From Proteobacteria bacterium UBA1844 (lineage in GTDB: Bacteria; Pseudomonadota; Gammaproteobacteria; Steroidobacterales; Woeseiaceae): 43,495 bases of DNA. The position numbers and the translations under genes are program-made. Under the pieces are notes generated by a model. The model was not told the DNA's origin, ran no database searches, and was given only the letters and a program-made list of their open reading frames with translations. Positions 36,870 to 43,495 of the stretch are shown piece by piece. The stretch spans positions 1 through 43,495 of the forward strand of contig DDIS01000109.1 in NCBI GenBank assembly GCA_002338615.1. Direction: 5' to 3'. Within the stretch, counting starts at the first letter, position 1. Every line of letters starts with the position of its first letter.

Positions 36870-37364
36870 ATGCGATCAAATAAATCACTCAGTTTCTTAA
36901 AGACATTTGCATTATGGGATCTGCTGGTCGGGCTAAATACCACTATCCGCCTGTTCTTCCGCAAGAAGGTGACGATTGAGTATCCGGAAGAGAAGACACC
37001 CCAATCGCCTCGCTTTCGGGGCCTGCACGCACTTCGTCGTTACCCCAACGGTGAAGAACGTTGCATCGCCTGCAAACTTTGCGAAGCTGTTTGCCCGGCA
37101 CTCGCCATTACTATCGAGTCGGAGGTCGGTGCCGACGGTACCCGGCGTACGTCACGCTATGACATCGACTTGTTCAAGTGCATCTACTGCGGTTTTTGTG
37201 AAGAGGCGTGCCCGGTGGATGCCATTGTCGAAACGAGGATTCACGAGTACCACATGGAAGCGCCGGGTGAAAATATAATGACCAAAGACAAGTTGTTGGC
37301 GGTTGGCGACAAGTACGAAGCAATGATATCGGCCGACAAGGCCGCAGACGCTCGTTACAAGTAA
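36870..37364 (+). CDS. nuoI: NADH-quinone oxidoreductase subunit I (clusters N6a/N6b)
   Basis: NuoI is a 164-residue 8Fe ferredoxin-type subunit carrying two [4Fe-4S] clusters on the way to N2. The two ligand sets are [12 protein letters not shown] and [12 protein letters not shown]. The N-terminus has the amphipathic helix typical of the subunit and the [12 protein letters not shown] segment, allowing close variants. nuoJ follows after 37 bases, one of the few larger gaps in the operon. Confidence 0.97.
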   Translation: MRSNKSLSFLKTFALWDLLVGLNTTIRLFFRKKVTIEYPEEKTPQSPRFRGLHALRRYPNGEERCIACKLCEAVCPALAITIESEVGADGTRRTSRYDIDLFKCIYCGFCEEACPVDAIVETRIHEYHMEAPGENIMTKDKLLAVGDKYEAMISADKAADARYK

Positions 37365-37401
37365 GAACAACAAGTAAAGGGACTGACGAACAAGGTCACC
37401 G

Positions 37402-38004
37402 ATGTTTTATTCGATTCTTTTTTATCTTTTCGCAACGGTGCTGGTTGGTGCCGCGCTTGGCGTTATTTTTGCGCGCAACCCGGTGCACGCGATCATGTTC
37501 CTGGTGTTGACGTTCTTCCAGAGTGCCATGCTCTGGCTGATGGTGGAGGCGGAGTTTCTCGCTATTGTATTGGTGCTGGTCTATGTCGGCGCCGTAATGG
37601 TGCTGTTTCTTTTCGTAATCATGATGCTTGATGTTGAGATTGAATCCGTTAAACGGGGCCTTACTCACTATGCGCCATTTGCGATAGTAATTTCATTAAT
37701 CATGGCCGTGGAACTGGTGCAGTTGATCTGGGTACGCGGTTCGGCCGATGCCATGGACAATGCATTTACACCGAACCCGGCTGACTACGACAATACCAAG
37801 GCGTTGGGGGCGGTCCTTTATACGGAGCACGCCTATGCGTTCGAAATAGCTGCGGTGATATTGCTGCTCGCAATCGTTGCGGCAATCACATTGACCATGC
37901 GCAAGCGGCCCGGTCTGAAAGTGCAGGATATTTCAGCCCAGGTCTCGGTTCGCGCGAAAGACCGAATTCGGCTGGTGAAAATGAAATCGGAGTCGGAGTC
38001 ATGA
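37402..38004 (+). CDS. nuoJ: NADH-quinone oxidoreductase subunit J
   Basis: NuoJ is a 200-residue antiporter-associated membrane subunit with five transmembrane helices. The conserved third-helix region with [17 protein letters not shown] (about 61-77, containing the pi-bulge of complex I) is clear. The polar C-terminal tail is rich in Lys, Arg, Glu and Ser. It overlaps nuoK by four bases. Confidence 0.95.
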   Translation: MFYSILFYLFATVLVGAALGVIFARNPVHAIMFLVLTFFQSAMLWLMVEAEFLAIVLVLVYVGAVMVLFLFVIMMLDVEIESVKRGLTHYAPFAIVISLIMAVELVQLIWVRGSADAMDNAFTPNPADYDNTKALGAVLYTEHAYAFEIAAVILLLAIVAAITLTMRKRPGLKVQDISAQVSVRAKDRIRLVKMKSESES

Positions 38005-38306
38005 TTGGCTTGCAGGAGTACCTGACTCTGTCGGCGATACTATTCGTTATCAGCATCGTCGGCATCATTGTTAATCGCCGCAACCTGATTCTACTGCTCA
38101 TGTGTCTCGAGCTCATGCTGTTGGCGGTCAATTTTAATTTTATTGCCTTCTCCCGGTATCTTGGCGATCCAACGGGACAGGTTTTTGTATTTTTCGTATT
38201 GACCGTGGCGGCGGCGGAAGCTGCCATCGGCCTTGCCATTCTGATCGTACTGTTTCGAAACAGACGTTCGATTAGTGTGCAAGAACTCAACACGATGAAA
38301 GGCTGA
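38001..38306 (+). CDS. nuoK: NADH-quinone oxidoreductase subunit K
   Basis: NuoK is a 101-residue subunit with three transmembrane helices and the conserved membrane glutamates: one in [14 protein letters not shown] (about residue 37) and one in [12 protein letters not shown] (about 72). Both lie on the proton path of complex I. The length and sequence are canonical. It starts in the nuoJ stop, and nuoL begins 12 bases later. Confidence 0.96.
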   Translation: MIGLQEYLTLSAILFVISIVGIIVNRRNLILLLMCLELMLLAVNFNFIAFSRYLGDPTGQVFVFFVLTVAAAEAAIGLAILIVLFRNRRSISVQELNTMKG

Positions 38307-38318
38307 GCGGGGCGGGGC

Positions 38319-40289
38319 ATGTACAACTACTACCTGGTCATCGTTTTGTCGCCGCTGATTGCGGCAATTATTGCGGGCCTGTTTGGCCGGCAGATCGGAC
38401 GTACGGCGTCCCATTCGATTACGATTCTCGCGGTTGGCATCTCAACCGTATGCTCAATGCTGGTGCTCTACCGCATGCTGCTCGGCACGGCACTGCCGGA
38501 AAATATCAGCATCTATACGTGGTTTGCGATGGACGGTCTCAGAATCGAGATCGGCTTCCTGGTGGATCGGTTGACCGCGTTCATGATGGTGGTGGTCACG
38601 TTTGTGTCGCTGATGGTGCATGTCTACACGATCGGTTACATGCGGGACGATCCAGGGTATCAACGCTTTTTCAGCCACATCTCGCTGTTTACTTTCGCGA
38701 TGCTGATGCTCGTCATGGCGAATAATTTTCTGCAACTGTTCTTCGGTTGGGAGGCCGTGGGCCTGGTTTCCTACCTGTTGATCGGCTTCTGGCTGAAAAG
38801 GCCAACGGCGGTGTTTGCAAGCCTCAAGGCATTCCTGGTCAACCGGGTCGGTGATTTCGGCTTTATCCTCGGCATCGCAGCCGTTGCGTATTTTGCTCAA
38901 TCACTCGACTACGCCGAGGTATTCGCCAGCGCAGATCAGATCGCGGGACAAGGCATCAGCGTGTGGCCGGGTACCTCGTGGAATGCGATGACGCTGATCT
39001 GCGTCCTGCTGTTCATCGGCGCGATGGGTAAGTCGGCGCAGGCCCCTTTGCATGTCTGGTTACCGGATTCGATGGAAGGCCCGACACCGATATCCGCATT
39101 GATCCATGCGGCGACCATGGTGACCGCGGGCATCTTCCTGGTTGCACGTATGTCGCCCCTGTACGAGCTGAGCTTGCCGGCCCTGGGCACGGTGGTGATC
39201 ATCGGCGCATTTACGGCCTTTTTCATGGGACTGCTCGGTATCGTGCAAAACGACATCAAGCGTGTCATTGCTTATTCCACCCTGTCGCAGCTCGGTTACA
39301 TGACGGTGGCACTCGGCGCGTCGGCGTACAGCGCTGCGATGTTCCACCTGATGACGCACGCGTTCTTCAAGGCATTGCTATTCCTCGCGGCAGGCTCGGT
39401 CATTATCGCGCTGCACCACGAGCAGGACATGCGCAAGATGGGCGGCCTGAAAAAGTACATGCCGATAACGTACTGGACTGCGCTCGTGGGCTCGCTGGCG
39501 CTGATCGGATTCCCGGGTACCGCGGGCTTCTTCTCCAAGGATCTGTTGATCGAAGCTGTGCGCGACTCGCATTGGGCCGAAACGGATCCGTGGGTGTACT
39601 GGATTGCCTACCTGAGTGTCTTGCTGGGCGTATTTGTCACGGCCTTGTACACGTTTCGCATGTTTTTCATGGTTTTCCACGGTGAGGAACGCATGGACAA
39701 GGAGGCACGGTCGCACGTGCATGAATCACCGTGGGTGGTGACGGTACCGCTGATCATGCTGGCTATTCCGTCGGCAATCATCGGCTGGTGGACGATCGAG
39801 CCCGTCCTGTTCGGCAATTATTTTGGCGATGCGATCGTCGTGAATCAAAGTCGCGACGTGCTCGCTCACCTTGGTGAGGCATGGCACGGCAGGCTCGGTT
39901 TGCTCTTGCATGCGTGGCAGTCGCCTGTGCTCTGGCTTGCAGTAGGCGGCGTCGTACTGGCGTGGTACCTGTACCTCAAACGCACGGATCTGCCGGGTAA
40001 AATCAGCAAGCGCTTTTCGTCACTGTACAAACTGCTCGATCGAAAATACTACTTCGACGACCTGTGGATCAACGGATTCGCCGCTGGCGGTCGCCGCCTG
40101 AGCACGTTCCTGTGGGAAAAGAGCGACCAGGGTCTTATTGACGGTTTCATGGTGAACGGAACCACGAATGCAATCGGCCGGATTGCCGGTGTCATGCGCC
40201 AACTGCAAACGGGCTATCTCTATACCTATGCGTTCGCGATGATTATCGGACTTACGGCCATCCTCGGCTGGCTGACGTGGCTTCGGTAG
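38319..40289 (+). CDS. nuoL: NADH-quinone oxidoreductase subunit L (distal antiporter-like)
   Basis: NuoL is a 656-residue proton-pumping subunit of the Mrp antiporter family. Recognisable stretches are V-H-V-Y-T-I-G-Y-M, the conserved Glu in F-F-G-W-E-A-V-G-L-V-S-Y-L-L-I-G-F-W, K-S-A-Q-A-P-L-H-V-W-L-P-D-S-M-E-G-P-T-P-I-S-A-L-I-H-A-A-T-M-V-T-A-G with its pump Lys and His, and the N-D-I-K-R-V-I-A-Y-S-T-L-S-Q-L-G-Y segment. The C-terminal lateral helix region is present. nuoM follows after 12 bases. Confidence 0.97.
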   Translation: MYNYYLVIVLSPLIAAIIAGLFGRQIGRTASHSITILAVGISTVCSMLVLYRMLLGTALPENISIYTWFAMDGLRIEIGFLVDRLTAFMMVVVTFVSLMVHVYTIGYMRDDPGYQRFFSHISLFTFAMLMLVMANNFLQLFFGWEAVGLVSYLLIGFWLKRPTAVFASLKAFLVNRVGDFGFILGIAAVAYFAQSLDYAEVFASADQIAGQGISVWPGTSWNAMTLICVLLFIGAMGKSAQAPLHVWLPDSMEGPTPISALIHAATMVTAGIFLVARMSPLYELSLPALGTVVIIGAFTAFFMGLLGIVQNDIKRVIAYSTLSQLGYMTVALGASAYSAAMFHLMTHAFFKALLFLAAGSVIIALHHEQDMRKMGGLKKYMPITYWTALVGSLALIGFPGTAGFFSKDLLIEAVRDSHWAETDPWVYWIAYLSVLLGVFVTALYTFRMFFMVFHGEERMDKEARSHVHESPWVVTVPLIMLAIPSAIIGWWTIEPVLFGNYFGDAIVVNQSRDVLAHLGEAWHGRLGLLLHAWQSPVLWLAVGGVVLAWYLYLKRTDLPGKISKRFSSLYKLLDRKYYFDDLWINGFAAGGRRLSTFLWEKSDQGLIDGFMVNGTTNAIGRIAGVMRQLQTGYLYTYAFAMIIGLTAILGWLTWLR

Positions 40290-40301
40290 CTCGGGACAAC
40301 A

Positions 40302-41822
40302 ATGAATAACAGCACGTATCTGCTAAGTACCCTGATCTTCCTGCCAATACTGGGCGGCCTCGCGTTGCTCGCGATTGGCGACACCGGTGATGCGTCGTCT
40401 GGCCGCGCCCGCGGCATGCGCTGGACAGCGCTCGCGGTTACATTGCTGGCGCTCGTGCTGAGTTTGGGTTTGGTTACCGGCTTCGACACCAGCACGGCCG
40501 CCATGCAGTTCGTCGAAAAACTGGACTGGATTCCGGCGATTCAGGCGTCCTACCATCTCGGTGTCGACGGTTTGTCGGCACCACTGATTTTGTTGACAAC
40601 GTTCATCACGCCGCTGGTGGTGATCAGCAGCTGGGATACGATCAAGTCGCGACCGGCGCAGTATTTTGCAGCATTCCTGATTCTCGAAGGCCTCATGATC
40701 GGCGTGTTTGCGTCGCTCGACGGCCTGCTGTTCTACGTATTCTGGGAATTCATGCTGGTGCCGATGTTCCTGATTATCGGCGTTTGGGGCGGTCCGCGGC
40801 GTGTTTACGCGACCATGAAATTCTTCCTCTATACGTTCCTGGGTTCGGTGCTTCTGCTCGTCGCATTCGTCTACCTGTTCGTGCAAAGCGGTAGTTTTGA
40901 TATTGCGGGATGGGTGGACGTACCGCTTGGTCTGCGCGCGCAGCAAACGATATTTATTGGCCTGTTACTGGCATTTGCGGTCAAGGTGCCAATGTGGCCG
41001 GTACATACCTGGTTGCCGGACGCACATGTCGAAGCACCGACCGGTGGCTCCGTGATTCTTGCGGCGATCATGTTGAAGATGGGCGGCTACGGCTTCGTGC
41101 GCCTGTCCCTGCCCATTGTGCCGGATGGCAGCGCGTATTTTTCAGCCCTGATGATTGGCCTGTCCCTGATTGCGATCGTGTACATCAGTATTGTTGCTCT
41201 GATGCAAAAGGACATGAAAAAGCTGGTGGCGTATTCCTCTGTTGCCCACATGGGTTTCGTAACGCTCGGGTTTTTCCTGTTTTGGCATTTGAGCACAAAC
41301 GTCGGTGCCGCACTCGGTATTGCCGGCGGGATGGTGCAGATGGTATCGCATGGCCTCGTTTCGGGCGCCATGTTCCTCTGTGTCGGCGTACTGTACGAGC
41401 GCACGCACAGCCGTGAAATCGCCGACTACGGTGGCGTTGCCAACACAATGCCGTGGTTCGGGGCATTTTTCGTGCTGTTCGCCATGGCCAATTCAGGTTT
41501 GCCGGGTACGTCCGGCTTTGTCGGGGAATTCATGGTTATTGTCGCGAGTTTCAAGGCCAACTTCTGGATTGCGTTTTTTGCTGCAACCATTTTGGTCAGT
41601 GGTGCCTCGTACACGCTGTGGATGATCAAACGCGTCGTCTACGGCGAGGTGGCTAACGAGAACGTCGCCGAACTTAGCGATCTGAATCATCGTGAGTTCC
41701 TGGTGCTGGGCGCGCTCGCGATTGCCGTGCTAATTCTCGGCGTGTGGCCCGAGCCCCTTGTGAATATGATGAGTGCGACCATTGAAAACCTGGTTGCAAC
41801 GATTGGGTTGACGAAGCTGTGA
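40302..41822 (+). CDS. nuoM: NADH-quinone oxidoreductase subunit M (antiporter-like)
   Basis: NuoM is a 506-residue antiporter-like subunit with about 14 transmembrane helices. The pump residues are in the stretches F-Y-V-F-W-E-F-M-L-V-P-M-F (conserved Glu), V-K-V-P-M-W-P-V-H-T-W-L-P-D-A-H-V-E-A-P-T-G-G-S-V-I-L-A and Q-K-D-M-K-K-L-V-A-Y-S-S-V-A-H-M-G. It overlaps the possible nuoN GTG start by four bases. Confidence 0.97.
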   Translation: MNNSTYLLSTLIFLPILGGLALLAIGDTGDASSGRARGMRWTALAVTLLALVLSLGLVTGFDTSTAAMQFVEKLDWIPAIQASYHLGVDGLSAPLILLTTFITPLVVISSWDTIKSRPAQYFAAFLILEGLMIGVFASLDGLLFYVFWEFMLVPMFLIIGVWGGPRRVYATMKFFLYTFLGSVLLLVAFVYLFVQSGSFDIAGWVDVPLGLRAQQTIFIGLLLAFAVKVPMWPVHTWLPDAHVEAPTGGSVILAAIMLKMGGYGFVRLSLPIVPDGSAYFSALMIGLSLIAIVYISIVALMQKDMKKLVAYSSVAHMGFVTLGFFLFWHLSTNVGAALGIAGGMVQMVSHGLVSGAMFLCVGVLYERTHSREIADYGGVANTMPWFGAFFVLFAMANSGLPGTSGFVGEFMVIVASFKANFWIAFFAATILVSGASYTLWMIKRVVYGEVANENVAELSDLNHREFLVLGALAIAVLILGVWPEPLVNMMSATIENLVATIGLTKL

Positions 41823-43267
41823 CGGGCCAAACTATGAGTGCATCAGATTTCATGGCCGCCGCACCCGAGATGACCCTGTTGGGGCTGATTTGCGTCGTTC
41901 TGCTGGCAGACCTGTTTGTCGAGGACGGCCGACGCATAGTGACTTACTGGCTGTCGATGGCGGCGCTCGCTGCCACGCTTTGGGTTTTGCTCGCAACGGC
42001 ACCCGCGGTTCGTACCGTGTTGTTTCACGGCAGCTTCGTCAGTGATCCCTTGTCTGAAGTGCTAAAGGTGGCGGCGACCATATTCGTCGCCGTGGCATTT
42101 CTTTATGCGCGCGATGACCTCGAAGCGAACGACCTGCACAAGGGCGAATTCTACATTCTCGGTTTGTTCGGGTTGCTGGGCATGATGATCATGATCTCCG
42201 CCAGCAGCCTGTTGACGATGTACCTGGGGCTCGAGACTTTGGCACTTGCACAATATGCGCTGGTTGCGCTTGATCGCCGCAACGTAACGTCCACCGAAGC
42301 GGCGATGAAGTACTTCGTGCTGGGCGCGATCGCTTCCGGGTGCTTGCTGTACGGCATATCCTGGGTTTACGGCGTAACCGGCAGCATCCAGTTTCACGGC
42401 ATTGCTGCGGCTTTGCAGGCGGATCCCGGTATCAGCGGTTTGCCACTCTGGTTCGGCCTGGCCTTCCTCATGGTTGCGATTGCGTTCAAGTTCGGCGCCG
42501 TGCCGTTTCATATGTGGGTGCCGGATGTCTACCAGGGAGCACGTGCACCTATCAGCTTGTATATCGCCACGGCACCCGAGTTCGCAGCCCTGGGCCTGAC
42601 TTTGAGGATCCTGGTAGACGGTTTTGGCGACCTGCACGATGTCTGGGCCGATATGGTGATGGTTGTCGCGGTTCTGTCGCTGCTGCTCGGCAATTTTGTG
42701 GCGATTATGCAAACCAACATCAAGCGGATGCTGGCCTATTCGACGATCGCCCATGTCGGCTTTATCCTGCTATGCGTTTTCGCAGGTACCCAGGTCGGTT
42801 ACGCGGCCGCGGTGTTTTATACACTGACCTATGTCGTTACCGTTGCAGGTGCTTTTGGCGTCATTATTCTGCTCAGCCGGCGCGGCTACGAGGCGGAAAA
42901 TATCTCCGATTTCAAGGGGCTTAACTCACGCAGCCCGTGGTTTGCGGCAATGATGCTGATTTTCATGTTCAGCCTCGCAGGGGTGCCGCCGTTTGTCGGG
43001 TTCTTCGGCAAGTTGAATGCGATTAACGCGGTACTCGACGTTAGTCGGCCGGATCTCGCCATTATCATGGTTCTGACCTCGGTAATCGGCGCGTTCTACT
43101 ATTTGCGCGTGGTCTGGTACATGTATTTCGAGGACACGACCGACCGCGCATTGTTGCAGGCGAGTGCGGACACACGCGGCCTTTTGAGCGTTAACGGCCT
43201 TGCGGTGCTGATGCTGGGCCTGTTGCCGGGCTGGCTCTGGGCCTTGTGCCTGCAGGTATTCAGCTAG
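41819..43267 (+). CDS. nuoN: NADH-quinone oxidoreductase subunit N (antiporter-like)
   Basis: NuoN is the third antiporter-like subunit of complex I, with up to 482 residues and about 13-14 helices. Recognisable segments are M-Y-L-G-L-E-T-L-A-L-A-Q-Y-A-L-V-A-L, F-K-F-G-A-V-P-F-H-M-W-V-P-D-V-Y-Q-G-A and N-I-K-R-M-L-A-Y-S-T-I-A-H-V-G-F, with the conserved Glu and Lys residues. Two starts are possible: GTG 41819, overlapping the nuoM stop, or ATG 41834 five codons later. Neither has a strong ribosome-binding site. It ends the operon. No terminator was seen before the tRNA promoter. Confidence 0.96.
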   Translation: MTGQTMSASDFMAAAPEMTLLGLICVVLLADLFVEDGRRIVTYWLSMAALAATLWVLLATAPAVRTVLFHGSFVSDPLSEVLKVAATIFVAVAFLYARDDLEANDLHKGEFYILGLFGLLGMMIMISASSLLTMYLGLETLALAQYALVALDRRNVTSTEAAMKYFVLGAIASGCLLYGISWVYGVTGSIQFHGIAAALQADPGISGLPLWFGLAFLMVAIAFKFGAVPFHMWVPDVYQGARAPISLYIATAPEFAALGLTLRILVDGFGDLHDVWADMVMVVAVLSLLLGNFVAIMQTNIKRMLAYSTIAHVGFILLCVFAGTQVGYAAAVFYTLTYVVTVAGAFGVIILLSRRGYEAENISDFKGLNSRSPWFAAMMLIFMFSLAGVPPFVGFFGKLNAINAVLDVSRPDLAIIMVLTSVIGAFYYLRVVWYMYFEDTTDRALLQASADTRGLLSVNGLAVLMLGLLPGWLWALCLQVFS

Positions 43268-43282
43268 AAACCGTGTCCGGGG

Positions 43283-43311
43283 TTGCCATTGCCCGAACAT
43301 GCCAGTAGGAT
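43283..43311 (+). promoter_or_regulatory. promoter of the initiator tRNA gene
   Basis: TTGCCA (43283-43288), 17 bases and TAGGAT (43306-43311) are followed by the GC-rich sequence GCGCCTC, like the discriminators of growth-rate-controlled stable RNA promoters. Transcription would start about 7 bases before the mature tRNA. Confidence 0.5.
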
Positions 43312-43324
43312 GCGCCTCTGCCGT

Positions 43325-43401
43325 TGCGGGGTGGAGCAGTCTGGCAGCTCGTCGGGCTCATAACCCGAAGGTCGCAGGTTCAAATCCTGCCCCCGCTACC
43401 A
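43325..43401 (+). tRNA. metY: initiator tRNA-fMet (CAU)
   Basis: This is a 77-nt tRNA with anticodon CAT in the loop CTCATAA. Initiator hallmarks are visible: three consecutive G-C pairs at the base of the anticodon stem (GGG/CCC), the A11-T24 pair in the D stem GAGC/GCTC, and no Watson-Crick pair at 1-72. Here positions 1 and 72 are both T (E. coli has C and A). The rest is nearly identical to E. coli tRNA-fMet, with CCA encoded. Its position after a conserved block suggests the metY-rimP-nusA-infB operon continues beyond the window. Confidence 0.95.
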
Positions 43402-43408
43402 AACAACA

Positions 43409-43435
43409 ATGGGTCCCCTCGTGGGACCCATTTTT
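43409..43435 (+). terminator. intrinsic terminator after tRNA-fMet
   Basis: ATGGGTCCC / GGGACCCAT form a 9-bp stem with a CTCGT loop, followed by TTTTTG. It would end or attenuate the tRNA transcript before the next operon genes. The final 60 bases of the window contain no gene start I can support. Confidence 0.85.
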
Positions 43436-43474
43436 GTTTGGAAGTGTGGGTGCCAGGAATTGGAACTCGTTCAA

Positions 43475-43494
43475 CAAAACGCGCCAGCGTTTTG
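43475..43494. repeat. 8-bp inverted repeat at the window edge
   Basis: CAAAACGC and GCGTTTTG form a perfect 8-bp stem with a GCCA loop, ending one base before the window edge. It could be a leader structure of the next operon or chance. Nothing further can be said from the available sequence. Confidence 0.35.
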
Positions 43495-43495
43495 G

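Noticed and set aside
1..43495. CRISPR arrays, rRNA genes, insertion sequences or a defence island
   Set aside because: No regularly spaced repeats, transposase-like proteins, rRNA segments or recognisable defence genes were found. The only mobile DNA is the ssrA-linked element at the left.

Overview
This 43.5 kb window is chromosomal DNA of a non-enteric gammaproteobacterium. The order fur / recN-nadK / hrcA-grpE-dnaK-dnaJ / dapB / carAB-greA / yhbY / rlmE-ftsH-folP-glmM-tpiA-secG / tRNA-Leu / nuoA-N / tRNA-fMet is typical of gammaproteobacteria near the Chromatiales, Xanthomonadales and related marine lineages. The tmRNA tag (ANDDNYALAA) and a Pseudomonas-like single-cysteine Fur agree. I cannot name a genus from sequence reading alone.

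Region 1 (1-4574) is one end of an integrated mobile element. It holds three rightward genes of the ICE type IV secretion module: a truncated TIGR03755-like protein, a small membrane protein and a TraG-N-like membrane protein. A small membrane ORF, an AlpA regulator and a P4-type tyrosine integrase follow on the minus strand. The integrase abuts the 3' end of ssrA, so the element sits in the tmRNA gene. The other end, and any relaxase, lie to the left of the window.

Region 2 (4575-8741) is the ssrA-smpB-ratA-ratB-bamE-fur neighbourhood: trans-translation, RatA/RatB, an outer membrane assembly lipoprotein and the ferric uptake regulator. A sodium-coupled NSS-family transporter is inserted between smpB and ratA.

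Region 3 (8742-17226) holds recN and nadK on the minus strand and the heat-shock cluster hrcA-grpE-dnaK-dnaJ, followed by dapB. grpE and dnaK each carry a good sigma-32-like promoter. No CIRCE operator is visible although HrcA is encoded.

Region 4 (17227-28839) carries carA-carB-greA, the opposing yhbY, and rlmE, ftsH, folP, glmM, tpiA, secG and tRNA-Leu(GAG), which ends in a strong terminator.

Region 5 (28840-43495) is a complete 14-gene nuoA-N operon for respiratory complex I, tightly packed with many overlaps and with nuoC and nuoD unfused. It is followed by an initiator tRNA with its own promoter and terminator, the usual start of the metY-rimP-nusA-infB operon. No gap between genes exceeds 300 bases. 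No CRISPR array, rRNA or insertion sequence was seen. Apart from the element end, the window is conserved housekeeping DNA, and I found no convincing undescribed defence or biosynthetic system.
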